Assembly: GCF_003641205.1 (NCBI RefSeq)
Contig: NZ_CP032762.1
Coordinates: forward strand, 620,001-684,000
Source of the DNA: Rhodococcus sp. P1Y
Lineage (GTDB): Bacteria; Actinomycetota; Actinomycetes; Mycobacteriales; Mycobacteriaceae
DNA: 64,000 nt
Reading direction: 5' to 3'
Shown: in pieces, positions 8,868 to 17,470 of the stretch
Layout: every line of letters begins with the position of its first letter
Numbering within the stretch: the first letter of the stretch is position 1
Notes under the pieces: model-generated
Seen by the model: only the letters and a program-made list of their open reading frames with translations
What the model was told of the DNA's origin: nothing
Database searches by the model: none
Translations under genes and position numbers: made by a program

Positions 8868-9646
8868 AGTGCTCTCACCGCAAGCCCACCGTCGACAGGC
8901 AGGCACACGCCGTTGACGTAGGCCGACTCGTCGGATGCGAGAAACACTGCTGCGTACGCCACGTCCCACGGCGTTCCCATGCGTCCGGTGGGACTGCCTG
9001 CATGCCGAGCGGCGATCGCATCGGGATCTGCTGCCAACTGGTTGGACACGAGTGGAGTGTCGATCAACCCGGGCAGGACTGCGTTTGCACGGATACCCCT
9101 CGATGCGTACTGCAGCGCCAGCGCCACGGTGAGCTGATTGACCGCGCCTTTCGTCGCGCTGTAGCTCGGGTAGTCGAACCCGGTGTACCGAATACTGGCC
9201 GTCGACGACACGTTCACGATCGATCCCCCGCCTGCTGCGAGCATGGACGGGATGGCGTGCTTGCAGGTGAGGAATACACCGGTCATGTTCACGGCCACCG
9301 CTCGGTCCCACTCCGTCCTCTCGAGTTCGGTGATGTCGCCGACCGTCGTGGACCCCACGTTGTTGTGCAACACGGTAACTGGACCGAACTCGGCAACGGT
9401 GCGCGCTACCGCCGTTTCGACCTGCTCTTCGTCGGTGACGTCCGCGACGAGGGCCACTGCTGCGCCCCCCTCGCGCACGATTTCCCGAGCGGTCAGCTCG
9501 GCTTCGGCAGCGTTGCGGTCGATCGCGGCTACGAGCGCGCCTTCGCGCGCGAATGCGATGGCAGCGGCGCGGCCGTTACTGACCGCCGCCCCACTGGACC
9601 CAGCGCCGAAAACGAGCGCGACTTTGCCTGCGAGCCGGCCGGTCAC
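8864..9646 (-). CDS. SDR family NAD(P)-dependent oxidoreductase
   Basis: A 260-residue classical SDR: cofactor motif GAGSSGAAVSNGRAAA near residue 15, NNVGS after beta-4, catalytic Ser in NVSSTASI, YSATK (Tyr and Lys of the catalytic triad near residue 160) and PGLIDTPLV. The C-terminus SDESAYVNGVCLPVDGG is typical of FabG-like dehydrogenases. The glycine motif is one residue looser than TGxxxGxG. It overlaps both neighbours by 4 bp, so it is translationally coupled in the catabolic operon, probably oxidising a hydroxy intermediate to a ketone. Confidence 0.9.
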   Translation of the reverse strand: MTGRLAGKVALVFGAGSSGAAVSNGRAAAIAFAREGALVAAIDRNAAEAELTAREIVREGGAAVALVADVTDEEQVETAVARTVAEFGPVTVLHNNVGSTTVGDITELERTEWDRAVAVNMTGVFLTCKHAIPSMLAAGGGSIVNVSSTASIRYTGFDYPSYSATKGAVNQLTVALALQYASRGIRANAVLPGLIDTPLVSNQLAADPDAIAARHAGSPTGRMGTPWDVAYAAVFLASDESAYVNGVCLPVDGGLAVRAL

Positions 9647-10539
9647 GACGCGATCTCCTCGAGGAACAATTCGAACGTGACCGCGACGAGGTTGCCGTGG
9701 TCGGCCAGCTCGCCGACGTGGACCGCACCATGACGGTCGATCGCGAATGTCGGTAGACGGGCTTCGACCAACCGGTCACCCTCGTGGACAACGTATCCCG
9801 CCAGTGTCACCTCGGTGGCGGGGCCGGGAGCCAGTAAGGTTCCGTCCTCACGCCGCATCGTCGCGCCGACGAGACTGCCGAGACTGCCGCGCAGCGATGC
9901 TCGACGCATTCCGCTCTCCGCCATCACCTGTCGAATCGCCTCGTGGATCTCGACTCCCGGCCGGACGCGGGTCATGACGGCTCGGCCGGTACCGATACCC
10001 GAGCCGGACCGACGAGAAGGCGTGAACACCGGCATCAGCGTTTCGTCGTCGATGGCGCTCGACAATTCGAGCGAATCGAAGGCGTGCAGTACGACCTCCA
10101 CCGGGCTGGCTCCTACCACGGTGTCGGGCCACAGATGGCCGCCACGCAGTGACCCGTTGGCATCGAACCAGACAGCATGGCAGTGCATGAATCGTTCACC
10201 ATCGCGGCGGCCTACCGTGGCGCTGCCGCCAACGATCGTCGCGGGCTCGGCGGACTCACGCGTCTCGCTGTACCAGGCTGCGCGGGTTCCGTCGGTGCAC
10301 AGGGCGGGCACGCAGTAGGACACCCGCGCGAGCGGACCCCCGAGCAACTCGACCTGTGCGGAGTCGAGCCCTAGCTCGGTCAGGGCCTCGTCGATCGAAT
10401 CGATCAATCGGCTGCCCGGCGTCAACGAATACCTCGCGATCACCGTTGCGCTGGAGACGGATTCGAGTCGCTCCTCCGCGAGCGGACCAGGATGGACAAG
10501 CGGCTCGAATCGTGACTGTGTACGGGTTGATGAGTTCAC
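9643..10539 (-). CDS. tandem PPC (DUF296)-domain protein
   Basis: A 298-residue protein that I read as two PPC/DUF296 domains. The first contains FMHCHAVWFDANGSLRGGHLWPD, with the H-x-H and GGHL metal-binding pattern of that fold; the second (from about residue 180) retains the fold pattern VRPGVEIHEAIRQVMAESGMRRASL but has lost these histidines except one. Bacterial PPC proteins are often encoded in catabolic operons and their role is poorly known. GTG 10539 overlaps the ligase stop. No signal peptide. Position between an acyl-CoA ligase and an SDR suggests a hydrolase, isomerase or accessory role, which is inference. Confidence 0.6.
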   Translation of the reverse strand: MNSSTRTQSRFEPLVHPGPLAEERLESVSSATVIARYSLTPGSRLIDSIDEALTELGLDSAQVELLGGPLARVSYCVPALCTDGTRAAWYSETRESAEPATIVGGSATVGRRDGERFMHCHAVWFDANGSLRGGHLWPDTVVGASPVEVVLHAFDSLELSSAIDDETLMPVFTPSRRSGSGIGTGRAVMTRVRPGVEIHEAIRQVMAESGMRRASLRGSLGSLVGATMRREDGTLLAPGPATEVTLAGYVVHEGDRLVEARLPTFAIDRHGAVHVGELADHGNLVAVTFELFLEEIAS

Positions 10540-12125
10540 GAGACCGGCTCCAACGTGGACGCATAGGGACCCCAACCTTGCGCGGCGAGCTCGTCTCGAA
10601 TTGTGCGCTTGACGATCTTTCCGTATCCGGACTTCGGAAGCGCGTCTCGGAAGAGGATGTGACGGGGCAGTTTGTAACGCGCCATGCGTTCACCGAGCCA
10701 CTGGGTGAGCTGCTCGGCGCTCACCTCGGCGCCAGGGGTTCGAACACATACCGCGACACCGACTTCGCCCCATTTCGGGTCGGGGACCCCCAGTACCGCA
10801 ACCTCGTCGATCGCGTCGTGGGTGAGGATCTTCTCCTCGATGTCGCGCGGATGAACGTTCGATCCACCCGAGATGTACATGTCCGAGGAACGTCCGGTGA
10901 CGTAAACGAATCCGTCGTCATCGATGACGCCGAGATCGCCTGTGCGAAACCAGCCGTCACGAAACGCCTCGGCATTTGCCTTGTCGTTGTCGAGATAGCC
11001 CGCGAATACCGCTGGGCCTGCCACGCACAGCTCGCCGATTTCCCCTGCCGGCAGTTCGGCGCCGGAGTCGTCCTGAACGCTGACGACCATTCCTGTACGC
11101 GGATAGCCGCACGTGCCGGCCGAGAGCCCCTCGGGTACCGGGCGTCCATGTTCAGCGCTCGGGAGGACAGTGATATTGCCGGTCACCTCGGCGAGGCCGT
11201 AGTACTGCACCAATACCTCACCGAGCGTCTCACGAGCACGCTTCTGATCCGGGGCGTACATCGGAGCACCGGCGTAGATCACGTGCCGAAGGGATGAGTG
11301 GTCGTGCTCGTGTACCGACGGGTGATCGACGAGGACCTTGAGGATGGTCGGGACCGTGAACACGTTGGTTACGCGCTCCGACTCGACCAGCCCCCATACT
11401 TCATCCGGAACCAAACTCGTCGATGCCGGCAGTACGGTCGCTGCACCACGAGCGACCTGCGGCAACATGTGCACGCCCGCGCCGTGGGAAAGGGGCGCCA
11501 CGACAAGGGAGACATGGTGGCGGTCGGTCGTCGGCATCAGATCGGCAAGATGATTGTTGACGACGAATCCCAGCTGATCGTGAGTGAGGATGGCTGCCTT
11601 CGGTGTTCCACTCGTTCCCGACGTGAAGAAGTACCAGGCCGGTTCGCCCTCGTAGGTGGAAATCGCGGCCGGTTTCGACGATCTCTCGACAGCAGCAACG
11701 GCGTCGGTATCAGTGCCTTCGATCCACAACACCCCACCGTTCACACCCCGAGCAGCGGTGACGGCTGCGACGTGCGACGCGGTCGAGGCGTGCCCGATCA
11801 TCACGCTCGGGCGGCACACACCGGCGATAACGACGACATCGTCATCGTGGAGGCGTGAATTGACCGGCGCGAGAACCGCTCCGATTCGCCACGTGGCATA
11901 CATCGCCTGGATGAACTCGGGATGGTTCGGGCTGTCGAGCAGGACCACATCGCCCTTGCTGATCCCGCGACGCTCCAGCTCGGCGGCCAGTGCGTCGACG
12001 CGTCGATCGAGTTCCGCCCAGGTCCAGCGTTCGCCGCCGTGCACGACCGCGGTGCTGCTAGGAAGGCGACGGGCCGTCTGCCGCAGTACCTCGGCCAGGT
12101 TCGCTGCTCGTCTGGGGCCGGTCAT
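10536..12125 (-). CDS. AMP-dependent acyl-CoA synthetase/ligase
   Basis: A 529-residue ANL-superfamily adenylating enzyme. Motifs in order: FFTSGTSGTPKAAILTH (P-loop A3), YYGLAEVTG (A5), GWFRTGDLG (A7, Asp binds ribose), GRSSDMYISGGSNVHPRDIE (hinge A8) and LPKSGYGKIVKR with the catalytic lysine (A10). It activates a carboxylic acid to its CoA thioester via an acyl-AMP. Relatives act on medium-chain, aromatic or cyclohexane carboxylates, and the substrate is not readable from sequence. The start overlaps the thiolase-like gene by 4 bp, so activation and the thiolase-like step are co-translated. Confidence 0.92.
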   Translation of the reverse strand: MTGPRRAANLAEVLRQTARRLPSSTAVVHGGERWTWAELDRRVDALAAELERRGISKGDVVLLDSPNHPEFIQAMYATWRIGAVLAPVNSRLHDDDVVVIAGVCRPSVMIGHASTASHVAAVTAARGVNGGVLWIEGTDTDAVAAVERSSKPAAISTYEGEPAWYFFTSGTSGTPKAAILTHDQLGFVVNNHLADLMPTTDRHHVSLVVAPLSHGAGVHMLPQVARGAATVLPASTSLVPDEVWGLVESERVTNVFTVPTILKVLVDHPSVHEHDHSSLRHVIYAGAPMYAPDQKRARETLGEVLVQYYGLAEVTGNITVLPSAEHGRPVPEGLSAGTCGYPRTGMVVSVQDDSGAELPAGEIGELCVAGPAVFAGYLDNDKANAEAFRDGWFRTGDLGVIDDDGFVYVTGRSSDMYISGGSNVHPRDIEEKILTHDAIDEVAVLGVPDPKWGEVGVAVCVRTPGAEVSAEQLTQWLGERMARYKLPRHILFRDALPKSGYGKIVKRTIRDELAAQGWGPYASTLEPVS

Positions 12126-13291
12126 CGGATTGCCTCCAGAACGGTCGCGTAGTTGGCAACCGCTGCGCCGCCCATGTTGAACACAGCTGCACGACTCGCC
12201 GAGGACAGCTGCATGTCACCCGCTTCGCCGGTCAGCTGCATCGCGGCCATGACGTGCTGGGAGACGCCGGTCGCGCCGAGTGGATGGCCCTTGGCCTTCA
12301 GCCCGCCGGAACGATTGACCGGCAGAAGGCCGTCGCGCTCGGTGCGACCGTCCGCGAGCGCTTCTGCGCCCTTACCCGGCGCGGCGATGCCGAAGGCCTC
12401 GTACTGCAACAATTCGGCGATCGTGAAGCAGTCGTGAGTCTCGAGCAGATCGAGATCGTCCAGCGCAATGCCCGCTTCTCGAAGTGCGCCGTGGAATGCC
12501 CGCGCTGCTCCGTCGAAAGCGAGTGCGTCCGTTCGCCGAGCGATAGCCAAATGATCGTTGGCGTGCGCTCGGCCGGTGATCCGCACCGAGCGTCGTGCGG
12601 CCCGAGCGACGTCGGGGAGCGCGACGACAAGGGCGGCCGCACCGTCGGAGACGAGCGAGCAGTCGGTTCGACGGAGACGGCCGACGACTGCTGGATTCTT
12701 GATCGACTCCGTCGAGCAGAATTCGAAACCGAGATCCCGCCGCAGGTGTGCATACGGGTTGTCGACGCCGTTGCGGTGATTCTTCGCAGCGATTCGTGCC
12801 ATGGCGTCGCGCGGGTCGCTGTACCGATCGGCGTACTGGTCCGCAAGCCCGGCGAAGACACCGGCGAAGCTACCTGCACTTGCTTCGGTGGCCCGGTGCG
12901 AGCCTGCGAGCAGGATGTCGTTGATCTCGTCGTTGGGTGTCGCGGTCATCTTCTCGGCGCCGACGACGAGTGCAACTCGCCCGCGGCCCGCCTGCAGATG
13001 ATCGAGAGCTGTGTAGAGAGCCGAGGAACCCGTCGCACACGCATTTTCTACGTGGGTGGAGGGAACGAGAGCCAATCCCGGCTGCCCAGCTCCGACGAGT
13101 GCGCCTTCGAAACCCTGCTGCGAGAAACCGTTGTTGAACACTCCGACGGTGATGACGTCGACGTCGGATGCATCGAGCCCGGCATCCGAGAGTGCAGCTG
13201 TCGACACTTCGGCGATCAACGACTCGACGTCCGGGCTTTCGCTCTTTCCGAAACGGGTGTGCGCCCAGCCGATGATGTGCGGTGCAGTCAC
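12122..13291 (-). CDS. thiolase-like protein (SCP2/acetyl-CoA acetyltransferase type)
   Basis: A 389-residue thiolase-fold enzyme. The N-terminal nucleophile region is VENACATGSSALYTALDHL (Cys near 87), the C-terminal catalytic His is in LLETHDCFTIAE, and the glycine-rich end is NRSGGLKAKGHPLGATGVSQ. This arrangement (HDCF rather than NEAFA, and KGHPxGATG) marks the SCPx/SCP2-thiolase subgroup common in actinobacterial sterol and side-chain degradation. GTG 13291 has GGAGAGGAC upstream. First gene of the five-gene operon. It would cleave a beta-keto thioester or work with a partner DUF35 protein, which is not encoded here. Confidence 0.88.
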   Translation of the reverse strand: MTAPHIIGWAHTRFGKSESPDVESLIAEVSTAALSDAGLDASDVDVITVGVFNNGFSQQGFEGALVGAGQPGLALVPSTHVENACATGSSALYTALDHLQAGRGRVALVVGAEKMTATPNDEINDILLAGSHRATEASAGSFAGVFAGLADQYADRYSDPRDAMARIAAKNHRNGVDNPYAHLRRDLGFEFCSTESIKNPAVVGRLRRTDCSLVSDGAAALVVALPDVARAARRSVRITGRAHANDHLAIARRTDALAFDGAARAFHGALREAGIALDDLDLLETHDCFTIAELLQYEAFGIAAPGKGAEALADGRTERDGLLPVNRSGGLKAKGHPLGATGVSQHVMAAMQLTGEAGDMQLSSASRAAVFNMGGAAVANYATVLEAIR

Positions 13292-13492
13292 GTCTGTCCT
13301 CTCCTGTGGCGTGAGGCAGGTCACGTCCTCACGCCTGTCATGGTCGTCGCCGAGCGCGTGCGGTTGCACCGTCGCCGGACGAGAGGACAACCGCCGAATT
13401 CCTCTCGTTGTCGAAAGACCGGACTTCTACACAGGGAGGAAAGTGAGGGTCTTTTCCTCGTCCAGGGCTCGATGCACCGTGATCGGCGTCAC

Positions 13493-13505
13493 CACACACT
13501 GTGTG
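13493..13505. promoter_or_regulatory. palindrome upstream of alcohol dehydrogenase
   Basis: CACACA-c-TGTGTG lies 28 bp before the GTG of the zinc dehydrogenase, in the 241-bp gap between it and the divergent thiolase-led operon. It could bind the regulator of the cluster (PucR or an unlinked GntR-type factor). No second copy was seen in the PucR/MFS gap. Confidence 0.4.
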
Positions 13506-13532
13506 CACATCGAACGAAACAAGGGGTATGAA

Positions 13533-14615
13533 GTGCGCGCAGTGCTCAAGACCGAACCCGCACCCGGCTTCGACATCGCGACCGACCACCGCGAACAGGT
13601 CCTCGGGCCCGGACAGATCCGCATGGAGGTCGGCGCGGTGTCGGTGTGCGGCACCGATCGTGAGACCTACGAGTACGGCCCCGCCGTTCGAGCTCTCGGC
13701 CTGCGTCTACCGGTGGTTACCGGACATGAGTGCGCCGGAGTAGTCATCGAGGTTGCACCCGATGTCACACGCCTGCGCGTCGGCGATCGCATTGCCGTGG
13801 AGACCCACATCGCGTGCCTTGAATGCTTCCAATGCCGGTTGGGTAACGCCCACAACTGCATGTCGATGGATCTACTCGGGCTCACGATCGACGGCGCCTT
13901 CGCCGAGCGCGTCGTCGTGCCCGAGTCGACCTGTTTCCCGTTGCCCGACGAATTGAGCATCGAGGCCGCGGCTCTGCTCGAACCCGCGGGAAGCGCGATG
14001 CACGCCGTCCAACGCAGCGGGATCGACCTCGCCGGTGCCACGGTGTTGATCAGCGGGGCCGGACCCATCGGACTCGCCGCGCTTCAGATTGCCCGCGCAA
14101 AGGGAGCGCAGGTTCTCGTGGCCGAGCCGAATGCACACCGCAGGTCGATGGCGGCCACATTGGGCGCCACGCTCGTGCCTGTGGGCGAACACCTCGTCGA
14201 ACGGATCCACGAGCTGACCGGACCTGCGGAAGGTGTGGACCTGGTGCTCGAGTGTTCCGGAGCGCTTCCTGCTCTCGAATCCGGGCTGGACGTGGTGCGC
14301 CGAGAGGGCACCGTCGTCAGCGTCGGCCTGACCGGTCGCCCCCTCGAACTCAGCACGACCCGCCACCTGATCAGCCGGGGCCTGACTCTCAAGGGAAGTT
14401 TCGGCCGGCGAATCTGGGACTCGTGGACCGAGCTGTCCGCACTGGTGGCGTCGGGCAGCGTCGATCTGTCCTCCCTCGTCTCACACCGTATGGAACTCGA
14501 GGACGTCGAGACGGCGATCGAGCTTCTGACAGGCGACGCGTGCAAGGTCGTTCTGTACCCGCAGGGAGTTCCAACACACTTCCAGACGCCCGAGGACGCT
14601 CTCAGCGCGCGTTGA
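13533..14615 (+). CDS. zinc-binding medium-chain alcohol dehydrogenase
   Basis: A 360-residue MDR enzyme. Catalytic-zinc ligands are visible in VCGTDRETYE and TGHECAG, the GDRIAVETHIACLECFQCRLGNAHNC segment holds the structural-zinc cysteines (one of the usual four is replaced, as the spacing starts with His), and LISGAGPIGLAALQIA is the NAD(P) Rossmann motif, followed by LVAEPN. This architecture is that of threonine/sorbitol dehydrogenase-like enzymes. GTG 13533 has AAGGGG upstream. It is divergent from the catabolic operon and convergent with pucR (14-bp overlap), so it probably oxidises an alcohol in the same pathway. Confidence 0.87.
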   Translation: MRAVLKTEPAPGFDIATDHREQVLGPGQIRMEVGAVSVCGTDRETYEYGPAVRALGLRLPVVTGHECAGVVIEVAPDVTRLRVGDRIAVETHIACLECFQCRLGNAHNCMSMDLLGLTIDGAFAERVVVPESTCFPLPDELSIEAAALLEPAGSAMHAVQRSGIDLAGATVLISGAGPIGLAALQIARAKGAQVLVAEPNAHRRSMAATLGATLVPVGEHLVERIHELTGPAEGVDLVLECSGALPALESGLDVVRREGTVVSVGLTGRPLELSTTRHLISRGLTLKGSFGRRIWDSWTELSALVASGSVDLSSLVSHRMELEDVETAIELLTGDACKVVLYPQGVPTHFQTPEDALSAR

Positions 14616-15813
14616 GTGTCGGGAACGGGTCGAGGCCCTCTGCCTGCATCAGATCCGCCACTTTGAGGCCTAGGTGCAGGTGCAGCCGTACCTCACCGTC
14701 GTCGAGGTCGATGCCGACGGCGTCGCGAATCCGGTCCAGTCGGTAGTACAACGTGGTCCGGTGGATGAACAGAGCATCGGCCGCGCCAGGACCCGAACCG
14801 GCGTGGTCCAAGAACGCACGCAGCGTATCGAGCAGCCGCCCCGATCGGTCCACCTCGGCGAGGCGACGCAACTCGTGCGGAACCGCGGTGATGTCGAGAT
14901 CCGCAGTGTGGACGCGGGCGAGGACACCGAACACCCCGGCGCGCTCGAAGGCGACGACGGTGTCTCCGCCGAGCCGACGGGCGACGATCGCCGACAGCGA
15001 AGCCTGACGCGCCGAGATCCAGGCGTCGTTCAGACCGTCTGCAGGCGCCCCGACTCCTGCAGTGACCGCTGCGCCTTTTCCAGCGACGTCCCCCGCGTCG
15101 CGAGCCATCACCTCGGCCTCGGCCACGACGGTGTCGAGATCACGGGCCGACGTCGACAGGTACACCAGGTGGCCGACGTCGCCCACCACCGTGTGCAATG
15201 CGTCGCCGCGGCTGCGTGAGCGCGCAGCCACCAGGGCATGCCGAAGCGCTATCGCCGTCAGCTCGGCGTCCTTGTTGTGCCGCAGCGACACCGTTACGAC
15301 CCGAACAGCTCCAGGCGCAGCTTTCAGTTCGACGAGAGAAGCCTCTCGCTCCGCCTCGTCTGTGCCGAGCATGCCTGCGACGAGTGCCTCCGAACGCGCC
15401 GAGTCCTGCGGCGTCCGGTCACCGACCATCAGTGGGGCGATCTCGTCTGCCACTTCCGCGATCCGCGCGAAGTCGGCCTGGGTGAGGGTTCCTACCGCGT
15501 CCATCACCAGAACCATCCCGAGCATTTCTCCGCGCCAGCGAATGGGAACCCCTGCACGCGCGTGCAGGCCCAGGGCCTCCGAACCCGGAACTCGACCAGG
15601 ACGAGTCCACTGCGCGATTCCGCTCGACAGCAAGAATCCGATGGCTTCGCTTCCCGCGTCGCGGTTGAGCATTGCTCGGATCCGCACCGGGTCCTCGTCG
15701 CCGAAATGCCGACTGGCGAACAACATCCGCACCTCGGGGTCGTTGACCACGACCGACCTACCGAGTTCGTCGGCGAAGCGGTCGACGACGGCTTGTACGG
15801 CGTCTCGCGACAT
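14602..15813 (-). CDS. PucR/CdaR family transcriptional regulator
   Basis: A 403-residue activator-type regulator: a GAF-like sensor domain (about 1-150), a central GGDEF-like/CdaR domain, and the C-terminal PucR helix-turn-helix with LFIHRTTLYYRLDRIRDAVGID (about 355-376). Family members respond to purines, sugar acids or aromatic catabolites. ATG 15813 is chosen although the frame stays open to a TTG at 15897. It is divergent from an MFS permease and next to the catabolic operon, so it most likely controls uptake and degradation of the same compound. Confidence 0.87.
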   Translation of the reverse strand: MSRDAVQAVVDRFADELGRSVVVNDPEVRMLFASRHFGDEDPVRIRAMLNRDAGSEAIGFLLSSGIAQWTRPGRVPGSEALGLHARAGVPIRWRGEMLGMVLVMDAVGTLTQADFARIAEVADEIAPLMVGDRTPQDSARSEALVAGMLGTDEAEREASLVELKAAPGAVRVVTVSLRHNKDAELTAIALRHALVAARSRSRGDALHTVVGDVGHLVYLSTSARDLDTVVAEAEVMARDAGDVAGKGAAVTAGVGAPADGLNDAWISARQASLSAIVARRLGGDTVVAFERAGVFGVLARVHTADLDITAVPHELRRLAEVDRSGRLLDTLRAFLDHAGSGPGAADALFIHRTTLYYRLDRIRDAVGIDLDDGEVRLHLHLGLKVADLMQAEGLDPFPTLNAR

Positions 15814-15949
15814 GAACGAAGCGTACCCAGGTGCTACCCAAGGGTCTGCCGGGCGCTGTCGCCGGAGTTCGACAAATAGAGGAAACTGATTCGTCAAGCT
15901 TCGTCAGCCAACAGTCGTGACTCACATCACTATGGGAGCAAGGTGTGTG

Positions 15950-15975
15950 AGCCCGCCACTTCACGACGGGCTTTT
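15950..15975 (+). terminator. hairpin with U-tract in the MFS leader
   Basis: AGCCCG and CGGGCT flank an 11-15 nt loop, followed by TTTTC, ending 25 nt before the MFS start codon. It has the form of an intrinsic terminator inside a 5' leader, so it may attenuate transport-gene expression. The stem is short and no alternative antiterminator is obvious. Confidence 0.4.
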
Positions 15976-15999
15976 CGCAGAAAGAGACTGGAGCGACGA

Positions 16000-17352
16000 A
16001 TGGTGTCACGCACCCCACTACCGCACACTGCGGTACCGGAAAATGAGATGGCCAACCGCGTGATGCGCAAGGTCGCGATGCGGCTGATCCCGTTCCTCGG
16101 GCTGGCGTACTTCCTCAACTACATCGACCGAACCAACATCTCTTTCGCGAAATTGACGATGAGCGAGGATCTCGGGCTTACCGAGACCATGTACGGACTC
16201 GCCAGCGGACTGTTCTTCGTCGGATACATCCTTCTCGAAGTACCGAGCAACCTAGCCCTCCACAAGTTCGGTGCACGCCGCTGGATCGCACGCATCCTCG
16301 TCTCGTGGGGCTTGATCGCAGCGCTGATGGCATTCGTCCCCAATGCCACCTGGTTGAACATCGCCCGCGTCGCGCTCGGTATCGCCGAAGCGGGATTCTT
16401 CCCCGGCATCATGCTGTACCTGACGTTCTGGTTCCCGCGAGCAGTCCGCGTCAGGCTCGTCGGCGTCTTCATGGTGGCCTTGCCCCTGTCGAGCGCGCTA
16501 GGCGCACCGATCTCCGGGGCCATCATCCAGTACTGGCACGGACTCTTCGGCCTCGAGGGCTGGCGCGTGATGTTCCTCGTAGAAGGTGTACCAACGGTCT
16601 TGCTCGGCATCGCCGCTTGGTTCTACCTCACCGATCGTCCCCGCGACGCCAAGTGGTTGAGCAGCGAAGAACGCACCTGGCTGGACCGCAGCATCGAGGC
16701 AGAACAGTCGAAAACCGAGAAGACCGGTCACGTCTCGGTACGCGAGTCGTTGCGGAACTCGACGGTGTGGCTGCTCGGGCTCACGTACTTCGGAATCGGC
16801 TACGGCCTTTTCGCCATCAGCTTCTTTCTTCCGACGATCGTTGCCGGCTTCGCCCAACAGTTCGACACCACGTTCTCCATCGCCGAGAACGGATTCATCG
16901 TCGCTGTCCCATTCCTTATCGCCTCGATCTCGATGATTCTGTGGACCAGACGGTCGGACCGACTCGAAGAGCGCATGTGGCATCTCATCGCCCCTGTAGC
17001 GCTTGCCACAGTCAGTGTTCCGATCGCGATGTACATGAATTCGCCGTTCCTCACGATGGCGGTCATCACCGTCACCGCGGTCGGCATCTTTTCCGCTCTT
17101 CCCATCTTCTGGTACCTGCCGACGACCTTCCTGACCGGCGCAGGAGCGGCTGCGGGCATCGCGCTGGTCAACACGATCGGCGCATCCGCGGGTCTCGCTG
17201 CGCCGTACCTGACGGGATGGCTTCTCGACACGACCGGCAGTTCGAAAGCCGGACTCTGGGTTGTCGGCGGGTTCATGGCCATGGCCGTCGCCCTGCTGTT
17301 CGTCGTCCGGCGGCGCCTCGCCGCGACGACAGGGGACAAAGCCGTCGTCTGA
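16000..17352 (+). CDS. MFS transporter, anion:cation symporter (ACS) family
   Basis: A 450-residue permease with twelve predicted membrane segments. LAYFLNYIDRTNISFAKL in TM1 and the segment GIAEAGFFPGIMLYLTFWFP are signatures of the ACS family (phthalate, tartrate, glucarate, 4-hydroxyphenylacetate importers). ATG 16000 follows GGAGCGACGA. It faces the PucR regulator and lies beside the catabolic operon, so it probably imports the carboxylated substrate by proton symport. A leader hairpin (15950-15975) and a strong downstream terminator (17367-17401) frame it as a single transcription unit. Confidence 0.9.
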   Translation: MVSRTPLPHTAVPENEMANRVMRKVAMRLIPFLGLAYFLNYIDRTNISFAKLTMSEDLGLTETMYGLASGLFFVGYILLEVPSNLALHKFGARRWIARILVSWGLIAALMAFVPNATWLNIARVALGIAEAGFFPGIMLYLTFWFPRAVRVRLVGVFMVALPLSSALGAPISGAIIQYWHGLFGLEGWRVMFLVEGVPTVLLGIAAWFYLTDRPRDAKWLSSEERTWLDRSIEAEQSKTEKTGHVSVRESLRNSTVWLLGLTYFGIGYGLFAISFFLPTIVAGFAQQFDTTFSIAENGFIVAVPFLIASISMILWTRRSDRLEERMWHLIAPVALATVSVPIAMYMNSPFLTMAVITVTAVGIFSALPIFWYLPTTFLTGAGAAAGIALVNTIGASAGLAAPYLTGWLLDTTGSSKAGLWVVGGFMAMAVALLFVVRRRLAATTGDKAVV

Positions 17353-17366
17353 CTCACCGCTGTCCG

Positions 17367-17401
17367 AAACCTGGCCATCGTTCGTCGCAGTGGCCAGGTT
17401 T
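17367..17401 (+). terminator. intrinsic terminator after MFS gene
   Basis: Perfect 11-bp inverted repeat AAACCTGGCCA / TGGCCAGGTTT with a 13-nt loop, followed by TCTGTC. It starts 15 bp after the MFS stop codon. Confidence 0.75.
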
Positions 17402-17470
17402 CTGTCGCCCCATCGAAGGTGTCGGCTTCCGAGGCGGTTTCGATCGGCACGCGCGGGGAAGTCCGTGACG

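Noticed and set aside
8868..9311. Extended N-terminus of the FAD-linked oxidase
   Set aside because: The frame continues through the SDR gene on the same strand. The family N-terminus and a GTGA overlap place the start at 8867.
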